From assembly GCF_034929435.1 (NCBI RefSeq), contig NZ_JAYFUM010000004.1:53117-117116 (forward strand): 64,000 nucleotides of DNA, read 5' to 3'. This DNA comes from Arcicella rigui. Lineage in GTDB: Bacteria; Bacteroidota; Bacteroidia; Cytophagales; Spirosomataceae. The first letter of the stretch is position 1, and each line of letters begins with the position of its first letter. Positions 8,806 to 16,634 of this stretch are shown here, piece by piece. Below the pieces are notes generated by a model. That model ran no database searches. It was given only the letters and a program-made list of their open reading frames with translations, and was not told the DNA's origin. Made by a program: the position numbers and the translations under genes.

Positions 8806-10336
8806 GATAAGATTCCCACTCTTCAATCTGAACTGCTTTTTTCAATACTCTTGGAAACTTATGTTGTCCGCCTGTTTTACCTTTTGAAGCCATAAAAGCA
8901 TAAAATGCTTCGGAAGGTAAAACAGTAATTTCGATACTTTTCAAAGCATGACCACGCTCTACGGGATAATCGTCATTGATTTTACAGAGTGTTTCGTCTA
9001 TGTATTGTAATAAAGCTTGCTCATCTACTGCGTCATCTGTACCTACATACCAATGATGTCCGAAAGTATTCCCAACTTTTTGTCCGACAACGGTAAATTC
9101 ACGAATATCTATTTTGAAATTTTTAGAAGCACATTCAATCGCTTTGTTCATATTATCAACCGATAAGTGTTCGCCACATAAACTCAAAAAATGCTTTGTT
9201 CTACCCGTGATGATAATTTCGGCTTTCTTGGCATTCGTAAATTTAATGGTATCGCCAATCAAGTATCGCCACGCTCCCGAAACGGTTGAAATCAGAAGGG
9301 CGTATTCTTTGCCTTCTTCTACTTCATCAATCATCAAAGTTTCTGGATTTTCAACCATTACGCCATCGACATCGAAGTTTTTTTCGTTGAAAGGGATAAA
9401 TTCAAAGAAAATGCCATTGTTCAGCACCAATTGCATATCGCTATTCGGATGCGTTTGATAGGCCAAGAAACCCTCTGAAGCTAAATAGGTTTCGATATAA
9501 GTAATCGGGCGACCTAATAATTTTTCAAAACCTTGTTTATAAGGTTCAAAACTTACGCCTCCGTGACAATATACTTCAAGATTTGGCCAAATTTCATGGA
9601 TATTATTCAGTTTGTACTCTTTGATAATATTTTCCATTAAAATCTGTATCCAAGCCGGTACGCCTACGATAAAACCAATATCCCAATCTTTTGCATTCTT
9701 GGTGATTTTATCAATTTTTTCAGTCCAATCAGATGTTTCGGCAATTTTTTTGCCCGGTTTATAAAATCGTTCAAACCAAAAAGGGATTTTCCCTGCCGTA
9801 ATACCACTTAAATCGCCTTCAAAATGGTCGCCTTTGTCTTGCAATTTGGTGCTACCACCAAGCATCAAGTAACCTTTTTCATAAAGTTTTGAAGGAAGAT
9901 ATTTATAAGTTGATAAAGATAGAATCTGACGGATAGAAGTACGATGAATGGCTTTTACCATTTCTTTCGTAATGGGAATATGTTTTGAAGCTGATTCAGA
10001 AGTACCCGAACTCAAAGCAAAGTATTTTACTTTACCTACCCAACTAACATTTTTTTCGCCTGCCAATGTTTTGTGCCACCATTCATCAAACATTTTATTG
10101 TAATCGTAAACGGGTACAAATTTTTTATACTTTTTGTAAAATGTTTTATCATCTGAAAACAAGGCATCATCCATAATTTCCTCGAAATGATACTTCTCGC
10201 CAAACTGTGTAAACCTTCCTTTATTCAGTAACTTTACTAAAGTTTTACGCTGTACTTTCGCCAAATTCTTTTTTGGACGCTTCATCAGACTCGAAAGTCC
10301 AATACCTTTTTTCAATATATTGCCTACGATTGCCAT
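8783..10336 (-). CDS. GH3 auxin-responsive promoter family protein (acyl-adenylate former)
   Basis: A 517-residue cytoplasmic enzyme of the GH3 family, which in plants adenylates small carboxylic acids and joins them to amino acids. Bacterial members have unknown substrates. The ATP-binding signature is visible as LSSGTSESASKHIPI around residue 108, followed by the YLASEGFLAYQ segment in the acyl-binding core and the GDTIKFT motif before the C-terminal lid. The length fits bacterial GH3 proteins of Bacteroidota. It overlaps the convergent LysE gene by 23 bases, and surE follows its start upstream with a 51-base gap on the same strand. Confidence 0.9.
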   Translation of the reverse strand: MAIVGNILKKGIGLSSLMKRPKKNLAKVQRKTLVKLLNKGRFTQFGEKYHFEEIMDDALFSDDKTFYKKYKKFVPVYDYNKMFDEWWHKTLAGEKNVSWVGKVKYFALSSGTSESASKHIPITKEMVKAIHRTSIRQILSLSTYKYLPSKLYEKGYLMLGGSTKLQDKGDHFEGDLSGITAGKIPFWFERFYKPGKKIAETSDWTEKIDKITKNAKDWDIGFIVGVPAWIQILMENIIKEYKLNNIHEIWPNLEVYCHGGVSFEPYKQGFEKLLGRPITYIETYLASEGFLAYQTHPNSDMQLVLNNGIFFEFIPFNEKNFDVDGVMVENPETLMIDEVEEGKEYALLISTVSGAWRYLIGDTIKFTNAKKAEIIITGRTKHFLSLCGEHLSVDNMNKAIECASKNFKIDIREFTVVGQKVGNTFGHHWYVGTDDAVDEQALLQYIDETLCKINDDYPVERGHALKSIEITVLPSEAFYAFMASKGKTGGQHKFPRVLKKAVQIEEWESYLKKTASK

Positions 10337-10387
10337 TTGAAATTTAATTTTACTAACATCTTAATTATGAGTTACGACTGTACCTCG

Positions 10388-11155
10388 TCAAAACCAAGCT
10401 TTAATGGTATCGAGTGCTTGATAATCTGTCAAATCAAATTTTGCAGGCACAATCGAAACATAATTTTCTGCCAAAGCATCTTCGTCTGTTCCTCCGCCTT
10501 TGTCTTCATTTTGTAAGAATCCGTCCATCCAATAATATTTTTTACCATAGGGGTCTTTTCTTTCTTGGAATGTTTCTTTGAACAAGGCATCCGTTTGGCG
10601 ACAAATTTTAATACCTTTGATGGCTTCTTCTGATTTTTTCGGAAAATTCACATTCAAGGCAATGCCTTTAGGTAAACCATTTTCTAATACTTTTTGAGTA
10701 ATTTGAAGAATGTACTCTTTTGTATGTGAAAAATCTGCATCAGCAGCAAAGTCGCATAATGAAAAACCGATGGCTGGAATCCCTTCAATGGCAGCTTCGA
10801 TAGCGGCAGACATTGTTCCGCTGTAAATTACTGCAATCGACGAGTTTGAACCGTGGTTGATACCTGAAACTACTAAATCAATTTTTCTACCTTTCAATAC
10901 AAAATGTTTCCCGAACTTCACACAGTCTGCGGGCGTACCGCTACACTGATATGCTTCAACATTCGGAAGAAAATCTTTTACTTGGTTCACTCTCAAAGGT
11001 CTATCAAGTGTAATGGCATGCCCCATTCCCGACTGGTGCGTATCTGGTGCAATCACAACAACTTCACCGATTTCAGACATTATTTCTGCTAATGTTTTTA
11101 TCCCTTTCGCCGCTATTGAATCATCATTAGCAATTAATATGAGTGGTCTTTGCAT
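10388..11155 (-). CDS. surE: 5'/3'-nucleotidase SurE
   Basis: A 255-residue cytoplasmic, metal-dependent nucleotidase acting on nucleoside monophosphates and possibly short polyphosphate. The metal ligands are visible in IANDDSIAAKGI (Asp10-Asp11), the Ser near residue 42 in DTHQSGMGHAI, and Asn in VSGINHGSN near residue 101. The GTPADCVKFG and YSGTMSAAIEA motifs complete the family signature. The terminal length is typical. It precedes the GH3-family gene by 51 bases and may be cotranscribed with it. Confidence 0.96.
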   Translation of the reverse strand: MQRPLILIANDDSIAAKGIKTLAEIMSEIGEVVVIAPDTHQSGMGHAITLDRPLRVNQVKDFLPNVEAYQCSGTPADCVKFGKHFVLKGRKIDLVVSGINHGSNSSIAVIYSGTMSAAIEAAIEGIPAIGFSLCDFAADADFSHTKEYILQITQKVLENGLPKGIALNVNFPKKSEEAIKGIKICRQTDALFKETFQERKDPYGKKYYWMDGFLQNEDKGGGTDEDALAENYVSIVPAKFDLTDYQALDTIKAWF

Positions 11156-11297
11156 TTTCTCTCTAAGTTTTTTTAAGATTTGAAAGCCCTTTGGGCAAAA
11201 TTAATTTGTTGATATAACAATATTCCTATATTGATTATTAAATAACTAATAATTATGCTAAATTCAGAGGATGATTAAAACACAAATCAAATATAGG

Positions 11298-11305
11298 TAG
11301 TTTTG
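11298..11305 (+). promoter_or_regulatory. Possible -7 box before the acyltransferase gene
   Basis: TAGTTTTG matches TAnnTTTG and ends 33 bases before the ATG at 11339. No convincing -33 TTG was found at the right distance, so the call rests on the -7 box alone. Confidence 0.4.
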
Positions 11306-11338
11306 TTTGAGCGACGAAATTACAGAATTCTTTCTTAC

Positions 11339-11914
11339 ATGATAAAAATTATTAGTAAACTCATCTTAAAACTTTCAGGTTGGACAATCAGCGACCAAAC
11401 GCCAAAAGGAATCATAAACTACCACAAGGCTGTCATCATTGGTGCTCCACATACTTCCAATTGGGACTATGTGTATGCGATGGCGGCGATTTATAGAGTA
11501 GGTCTAAACATTAAGTATTTGGCAAAAGATTCTTTGTTTAAATTTCCACTGGGAATTTTGATAAAAGCCTTGGGCGGCATTCCTGTTAATAGAAGTCAAA
11601 AAAATAATTTAGTAGGAATGATGGTCAACATTTTGAAGGATTCTGAAACGGACATTCATATTATTGTTCCTGTTGAAGGCACTCGTTCTTATACAAAAGA
11701 ATGGAAATCAGGCTTTTACCATATTGCGATGCAGGCAAATGTTCCTATTATTTTAGGTTTTATGGATTTCAAGACAAAGACGGTCGGCTTTATGGATGTG
11801 TTTGTGCCAACAGGTGATTATCAAAGTGATTTGATTTTAATTCAAAAAAAATACGTTAATATTACGCCAAAATATCCTGAATTATCTTCAATAAAAGACC
11901 TAAAGCTTGATTAA
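11339..11914 (+). CDS. 1-acyl-glycerol-3-phosphate acyltransferase-like protein (PlsC family)
   Basis: A 191-residue membrane-associated acyltransferase. The catalytic HX4D-like motif is visible as APHTSNWDY near residue 38, the substrate-binding block as GGIPVNRSQ near 82, and the VPVEGTRSYTKEWKSGFYHIA block (an EGTRS motif) near 113. The length is short but usual for this Bacteroidota subgroup. I chose the ATG at 11339 (MIKIISKLILKLSGW) rather than an upstream codon because it begins the amphipathic helix typical of the family. A GNAT gene follows after 3 bases and is cotranscribed. Confidence 0.88.
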   Translation: MIKIISKLILKLSGWTISDQTPKGIINYHKAVIIGAPHTSNWDYVYAMAAIYRVGLNIKYLAKDSLFKFPLGILIKALGGIPVNRSQKNNLVGMMVNILKDSETDIHIIVPVEGTRSYTKEWKSGFYHIAMQANVPIILGFMDFKTKTVGFMDVFVPTGDYQSDLILIQKKYVNITPKYPELSSIKDLKLD

Positions 11915-11917
11915 CCA

Positions 11918-12409
11918 ATGACTAACTATTCGATTCAGAAAGCAAGTTTCGACGATTTCCCCATCATTCAAAAAATCGCTTTTGCTACTTGGTATCCAAC
12001 TTACGGACACATCCTTACGCAAGAACAAAGTACTTTTATGTTGGATATGATGTACTCTGAAACATCCATGACCCAACAATTTAACAACAACCAGTTTCTT
12101 ATTTTTTATGAAAACGAAAAACCTGTTGGCTTTGCAGGTTTTGAAAATAAAGGTGAAGTAATGAAACTACACAAAATCTATTTTTTGCCAGAAACACAAG
12201 GAAAAGGTTTTGGCAAAACGATGATTGAAGAAGTGTCCAAAATTTCAAAAGCAGCAGGCTGTAAATACCTTGAATTGAATGTAAACAGAAACAACAAAGC
12301 CAAAAATTTTTACGAAAAACAAGGTTTTGAAGTATTCAAAGAAGAAGACATCGACATCGGCAATGGCTATTGGATGAATGATTATGTGATGCGTAAAGTA
12401 CTTTTTTAA
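11918..12409 (+). CDS. GNAT family N-acetyltransferase
   Basis: A 163-residue cytoplasmic acyl-CoA-dependent N-acetyltransferase of unknown substrate. The acetyl-CoA pyrophosphate loop is visible as LPETQGKGFGKTMIEE (Q-x-x-G-x-G/A) near residues 90-105, followed by the ELNVNRNNKAKNFYEKQGFEV strand-helix with the conserved Asn and Tyr. The C-terminal MNDYVMRK strand completes the fold. It is the second gene after the acyltransferase and is followed by a strong bidirectional terminator. Confidence 0.92.
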   Translation: MTNYSIQKASFDDFPIIQKIAFATWYPTYGHILTQEQSTFMLDMMYSETSMTQQFNNNQFLIFYENEKPVGFAGFENKGEVMKLHKIYFLPETQGKGFGKTMIEEVSKISKAAGCKYLELNVNRNNKAKNFYEKQGFEVFKEEDIDIGNGYWMNDYVMRKVLF

Positions 12410-12416
12410 TAAAAAA

Positions 12417-12449
12417 GAGGCTGTCCAAAAAGAATATTTGGACAGCCTC
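12417..12449. terminator. Bidirectional terminator between GNAT and trhO
   Basis: A 13-bp stem beginning GAGGCTGTCCAAA and closing TTTGGACAGCCTC around a 7-base loop, with A-rich bases before and TTTTAATTT after. It lies between two convergent genes and can end both transcripts. Confidence 0.88.
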
Positions 12450-12467
12450 TTTTAATTTATCAACAAT

Positions 12468-13457
12468 CTAAGCTTCGTTGCTACTATATTCCAAAGGGCT
12501 TTTGGTTAGCTTACGGCTTTTAAAACCAAACTCTGGCGTATAATTATCTGATTGCTTAGAATAATATCCTTTTACATTGTACGGACGCTTGCGTGGATGT
12601 GTTTTACAAGCTTCAGAACAAGCTCCGTCCATTTCTAACAAACAAGTAGCACAAATTGGCAAGTGTTCGTTACACTCAGGATTGGCACAGTTTACCATGT
12701 CCTCAGTTGGCGTTTGGCAAATATGACATTTTGAAATTACCACAGGGTTTACGGTATTTACTTCCGTTTTTACTCTGTTGTCGAAAACATAACATTTTCC
12801 TTCAAAATCTTCTCCGCCTTGTTCTAAACCGTACTTAATAATTCCTCCGTGCAATTGATAAACGTTTTCGAAACCACGCTCAATTAAATAAGCAGAAGCT
12901 TTTTCACATTTAATACCACCTGTACAGTAAGTAATGATTTTTTTGTCTTTCAAATGCTCAATTTCTTGCACGTGTTCTGGCAATTCTCTGAGCGTTTCCA
13001 TATCAAAAGTAACAGCCCCTTTGAATTTTCCGATACTGTGTTCGTAATTTGAACGCATATCTACCAACACCACGTCAGGGTCGTTTTTCAACATTTCTTT
13101 GAAATCCGCTGGCTCAAGATGTTTTCCTGTTCTTACTCTTGGGTCAACAGGTAAATCAGAATTAACAATTTCTTCTTTTACTCTTACGTGTAATTTAGCA
13201 AAAGCATGAGCTTCATGTTCTTCTACTTTGAAATCGAAATCAGAACCTACAAAAATAGGGTCATTTTCCAACCATTTCATATAACGTTCGCAGTCTTCTG
13301 CTAAACCTGAAACGGTTCCGTTTAATCCTTCTGCCGCAACGATAATACGACCTAACAAGTTGTTTTCCAAACAAAATAAATGATGCTTTTCACGATAAGC
13401 GTCTGGGTCTGGAATGGGTGTGTAATTATAATACAATAATACTCTGTATGGCTTCAT
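12468..13457 (-). CDS. trhO: Oxygen-dependent tRNA uridine(34) hydroxylase, rhodanese type
   Basis: A protein of about 329 residues that hydroxylates U34 of tRNA toward 5-methoxyuridine-type modifications using O2. The N-terminal acylphosphatase-like domain starts YRVLLYYNYTPIPDP; the central rhodanese domain (about 115-215) carries the catalytic Cys in ITYCTGGIKCEKAS with the ERGFENVYQLHGGI strand after it; the C-terminal Cys-rich zinc-like region (CHICQTPTEDMVNCANPEC onward) is typical. An in-frame ATG three codons upstream (13466) is also possible; I prefer 13457 because MKPYRVLLYY matches the family start. A hairpin terminator lies just after the stop. Confidence 0.94.
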   Translation of the reverse strand: MKPYRVLLYYNYTPIPDPDAYREKHHLFCLENNLLGRIIVAAEGLNGTVSGLAEDCERYMKWLENDPIFVGSDFDFKVEEHEAHAFAKLHVRVKEEIVNSDLPVDPRVRTGKHLEPADFKEMLKNDPDVVLVDMRSNYEHSIGKFKGAVTFDMETLRELPEHVQEIEHLKDKKIITYCTGGIKCEKASAYLIERGFENVYQLHGGIIKYGLEQGGEDFEGKCYVFDNRVKTEVNTVNPVVISKCHICQTPTEDMVNCANPECNEHLPICATCLLEMDGACSEACKTHPRKRPYNVKGYYSKQSDNYTPEFGFKSRKLTKSPLEYSSNEA

Positions 13458-13749
13458 CTTCAACATGAGTTTACAGGGTGAATGTTTCTGAAATCAATTT
13501 TTGCTTATCCCAACCCGAAGTATTGATTCAAGAAACGAAAAAAGATAAGCGGCACAAAGGTACAAAAAAGGATTTTGTCAGCGAACCTAATTCCAAAGAA
13601 TCAGCCTTTTGAGAAGATGATAATTGTCATTTTTGGTAGAAAATAAGTGAGCTTTTTACCGTTTAATAAAAATTTTGTCAAGAATTGGCTTATTCCTTCA
13701 AATAAACTTATGTTTGATTGAAGAAACCCAAATTTAATATTTGCCTGCT

Positions 13750-14997
13750 ATGAGTGAGAAAAAAAACTGCTTTGTCATTATCGGTTACGGTAAAAAAACA
13801 AGTTATGCCAACGGGAAAGTAAGAGTACTGGATTTAGACGAAACTTTCTCGTTATTGATAAAACCCGTTTTTGATGCTTTGAATATTAATTGCTATCGAG
13901 CAATTGATAAAAACCTAAATGGAAGTATCGACAAAGTGATGCTTCAAGAAATTAAAAATGCTGATATTGCTTTAGTTGACATTTCGACGCTCAATGCCAA
14001 TGTGATGTGGGAACTGGGCGTGCGTCATGCTTTAAAACCGAGTCATACCATTATGATTTGTGAAAAAGAGCAAATGAGTAGCATTCCTTTTGATGTCAAT
14101 CATTTTGTGATTTATCAATACGCTCATTCAGAAGAAGGTATTCCATTCCGTGAAGTTGAACGTTTCAGACAGCAACTCAGTCAGGTAGTTTCTGGCTTAT
14201 TACAATTAGAAACCCCTCCTACCGATAGCCCCGTTTTCACAATTTTGGAAAACGAACTAAAAAAAGATACCAATGGAGGCTCTACAGAATCCTTTGCGAC
14301 GATAATGGGCAAAGCAGAGAAAGCTCGTAAAAGAAAAGATTTTGCAGCAGCTTTGGCTTTATTGGATGTTGCCAAAGGTTTTGCCTTAGAAAGTATGGCT
14401 TTGAAAAGTAGTTTAAGTACCATTATTACGCAACAAGCACTTTGTACTTATCAACTGAAAGAACCCAATCCAAAGCAAGCTTTATTGGATGCACTTGTAA
14501 TTCTGGAAGAATTGCAACCTCAGCAAAGTAACGACATTGAGGTTTTAGGTTTGAGCGGAGCTATTCATAAACGTTTATTTGAATTAGAAAACAATACAGA
14601 AAATTTAGATTTTGCCATTCAGGTTTATAGCAAAGGGTTCAATATCAAAGGAGACTATTATAATGGTATCAATGCTGCCTTTATGCTGTACACAAAAGCG
14701 AGCCTTTTTGAAGCCGATAGCGAAGAGTGGGATGATTTAAAAACACAAGCAGATTTTATTAGAAACTCTGTATTGAGTGCTGTACTAAAGTTAGAAAAAG
14801 AAAGCTCTTTTCTGGAATCAAAAGATGCTTTATGGGTTTTACTTACTGCAGCGGAAGCTTGTCATTATAAGAAAAATGAAGCAAAAATGACAGAGTACGA
14901 ACAAAAAGCAAACGATTTAGCGATTAAACTGAACGATACTTTTGCCATGAGTTCGTATCAAACTCAAAAAGATAAAATTGCAAAATTGAATTTTTAG
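13750..14997 (+). CDS. TIR/deoxyribohydrolase-like domain fused to TPR-type domain, possible conflict-system protein
   Basis: A 415-residue soluble protein of uncertain function. The N-terminal domain (1-150) has the pattern of a TIR-like or nucleoside-deoxyribosyltransferase-like fold: CFVIIGYG strand, an ADIALVDIST strand, and the NANVMWELGVRHAL helix whose Glu sits where the catalytic Glu lies in that superfamily. The C-terminal part (about 190-415) is alpha-helical with TPR-like units, resembling the TRAFs-binding/TPR-S region of ASK1-like proteins that Aravind and colleagues linked to prokaryotic conflict systems. I chose the ATG at 13750; the codon at 13741 is TTG. It stands alone between a divergent gene and a strong terminator. 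Confidence 0.6.
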   Translation: MSEKKNCFVIIGYGKKTSYANGKVRVLDLDETFSLLIKPVFDALNINCYRAIDKNLNGSIDKVMLQEIKNADIALVDISTLNANVMWELGVRHALKPSHTIMICEKEQMSSIPFDVNHFVIYQYAHSEEGIPFREVERFRQQLSQVVSGLLQLETPPTDSPVFTILENELKKDTNGGSTESFATIMGKAEKARKRKDFAAALALLDVAKGFALESMALKSSLSTIITQQALCTYQLKEPNPKQALLDALVILEELQPQQSNDIEVLGLSGAIHKRLFELENNTENLDFAIQVYSKGFNIKGDYYNGINAAFMLYTKASLFEADSEEWDDLKTQADFIRNSVLSAVLKLEKESSFLESKDALWVLLTAAEACHYKKNEAKMTEYEQKANDLAIKLNDTFAMSSYQTQKDKIAKLNF

Positions 14998-15011
14998 ACG
15001 CTGTAAAATGA

Positions 15012-15048
15012 AAAACTCCCTTTCGATAAAGTTTGAAAGGGAGTTTTT
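15012..15048. terminator. Bidirectional terminator between the TIR-like gene and the TPR gene
   Basis: Perfect 12-bp inverted repeat AAAACTCCCTTTC / GAAAGGGAGTTTT around a short loop, with A-run before and T-run after. It lies between convergent genes. Confidence 0.88.
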
Positions 15049-15080
15049 CATTAATAAATTATTAACAATCGCTTTAAAAA

Positions 15081-15632
15081 TCAATACTTATTTTTCAAGT
15101 ATTCAAATTTTGTCTTCAAAATAAAAGCTGAGTCTTCATCACCTAAAATTACGGCTCTATTGAAATCTATGATGGCATTATCAATTTGCCCGATACAATA
15201 GCGAGCCATGCCTCGCCAACGCAAAGTTTCTGGGTTTTCACTTCTAAAATACCAGTCGGCTTTATCAAATTCTAAAAAAGCTTTATCGTACTCTTTTAAT
15301 TGATACAATACTTTTCCTTTAATAATGTAAGCTTCGCCAACGGTATTATCGAAAGAAATCGACTGCTCAATGTCGTACAAAGCAGAAAAATAGTTTTGTA
15401 GCATCAAGTTTGCCTTACTTCTCAGTAAATACGCTTTTGCCGATTTGGGGAAATATTTTAGTTTTTCAGTAAAAAAAGTTTGTGCATCAGCATACTTTTT
15501 TTCAAGTAAAAGTTGCTCGCCTTCTCCTAATTTTTCACGGTCACGAAAGTTAAATAGCTTTTCTTCCAACCAATTGAAAAACATCATGGTCAGCACAAAG
15601 GGCAAGAAGAATAACAGTAACAACCATTCCAT
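15081..15632 (-). CDS. Membrane-anchored tetratricopeptide-repeat protein
   Basis: A 183-residue protein with one N-terminal hydrophobic helix (MEWLLLLFFLPFVLTMMFF) and then about three to four TPR-like helical pairs (repeats of A-Y-L-x-R/K-G and A-x-x-D/E-F-x-x-A). It is probably anchored in the inner membrane and binds a protein partner, but no specific function can be named. The ATG at 15632 was chosen because it starts the hydrophobic helix. It begins 4 bases after the stop of the MmcQ/YjbR gene, so the pair is an operon. Confidence 0.75.
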   Translation of the reverse strand: MEWLLLLFFLPFVLTMMFFNWLEEKLFNFRDREKLGEGEQLLLEKKYADAQTFFTEKLKYFPKSAKAYLLRSKANLMLQNYFSALYDIEQSISFDNTVGEAYIIKGKVLYQLKEYDKAFLEFDKADWYFRSENPETLRWRGMARYCIGQIDNAIIDFNRAVILGDEDSAFILKTKFEYLKNKY

Positions 15633-15636
15633 AATA

Positions 15637-15990
15637 TTATAAATTTTGAAATTCTGCTTGTACTTTTTTAGGTAAACCCGAAACAACCAATTGATAAGAA
15701 TGCTCTGTTAGTTCTTTCAATTGTTTTGAAGAAGCAATCTCAGCATTTACGGTATTCCAATGTTTTTTGTTCATGTGAAAACCTGCCGTAATGTAATGAA
15801 ACTCTTCTCGCAATTGAATCGCTTTGTCGGGGTCGCATTTTAAATTTACAGTAAATATTTCAGAATCAATTCCTGTCAGAGCAAACATTTTTCCCATTAC
15901 TTTATACACTAAAGTATCAGGGCCAAAGGGTAATTCTTCGGTAACGCCTTTCAGCGAAAGACAGAAATCTCTAAATTCTTCAATATTCAT
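15637..15990 (-). CDS. MmcQ/YjbR family protein
   Basis: A 117-residue protein of the MmcQ/YjbR (CyaY-like fold) family, which is annotated as DNA-binding from structure although its role is not settled. The pattern is clear: an N-terminal helix (IEEFRDFCLSLKGVTEELPF), the FGPDTLVYKVMGKMFALTG strands, a LKCDPDKAIQLREEF helix and the HMNKKHWNTV motif near residue 80. The codon at 15999 is TTG, so the ATG at 15990 is the better start. It is the first gene of a two-gene unit with the TPR protein. Confidence 0.88.
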   Translation of the reverse strand: MNIEEFRDFCLSLKGVTEELPFGPDTLVYKVMGKMFALTGIDSEIFTVNLKCDPDKAIQLREEFHYITAGFHMNKKHWNTVNAEIASSKQLKELTEHSYQLVVSGLPKKVQAEFQNL

Positions 15991-16128
15991 TGTATTCAAT
16001 TAGAATGGTTTGTGAGTATTTACTCGCCGTAAGCTTTAGGCTATATGCGATAAGCTTAAAACATATCTTTTCTTAAAAAAACAGATATTTTGCCTAATGC
16101 CTACTGCTTACAGCATATTGCACTACAT

Positions 16129-16317
16129 TTATCTAAAAAAAGCTCTGTAAATCATAACAATAATACACATCAAAAACATCAAAATTGAAATTTTATTGAT
16201 AATGTGCATCGTTTTAATGTTGAAATTAGTCGGCTTTGATGGGTCTGGCTTAGCGAATACTCTCAAAAAGTACCCAAAAGCTTCTCCTAATTTAAACTGG
16301 TCTTTTAATTTTGACAT
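16129..16317 (-). CDS. Small conserved single-pass membrane protein
   Basis: A 62-residue protein with a charged N-terminal half (KLGEAFGYFLRVFAKPDPSKPTNFNIK) and one C-terminal membrane helix (about residues 41-59, INKISILMFLMCIIVMIYR). Small proteins of this form are widespread in Cytophagales, where I believe they are listed as a DUF family (DUF6728-like), but I am not certain of the name. No function is known. It is flanked by repeat-rich intergenic DNA on its upstream side. Confidence 0.6.
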   Translation of the reverse strand: MSKLKDQFKLGEAFGYFLRVFAKPDPSKPTNFNIKTMHIINKISILMFLMCIIVMIYRAFFR

Positions 16318-16634
16318 GGCTTTGTTTGTTTATAATTGAATGGCTATTAGCTGTGAGCTACGAGCTTTGAGCTTTTTTACTTTCCTTGACTTTTACTGAT
16401 TTTATTATAAATCTATCATTATAATAGTAATGAAATCATTTACGGCTTAAAGCTAATAGCAATCAGTTTTGAGCATTTTTTACTTTCCTTAAATTTTACT
16501 GGTCGAATAGTAATCGACATTTAGTTTTGAGATTTGAGCTACCAGCTTTGAGCTTTTTTACTTTCTATTAATAATGATAATGTAATATTATAAAATTTGT
16601 TCAATGCCAAAATTCACAGCTCAATGCTTAAAGC
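16318..16634. repeat. Intergenic low-complexity repeats
   Basis: No gene is seen in this 317-base stretch. It holds three imperfect copies, about 90-105 bases apart, of a unit that reads GAGC, a T-run, then TACTTTCCTT followed by TTTTACTG in the first two copies (near 16367, 16472 and 16550). Between them are words of the GAGCTxTGAGCT and GCTCACAGCT type that also occur near 18840 and 59590. Confidence 0.65.
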
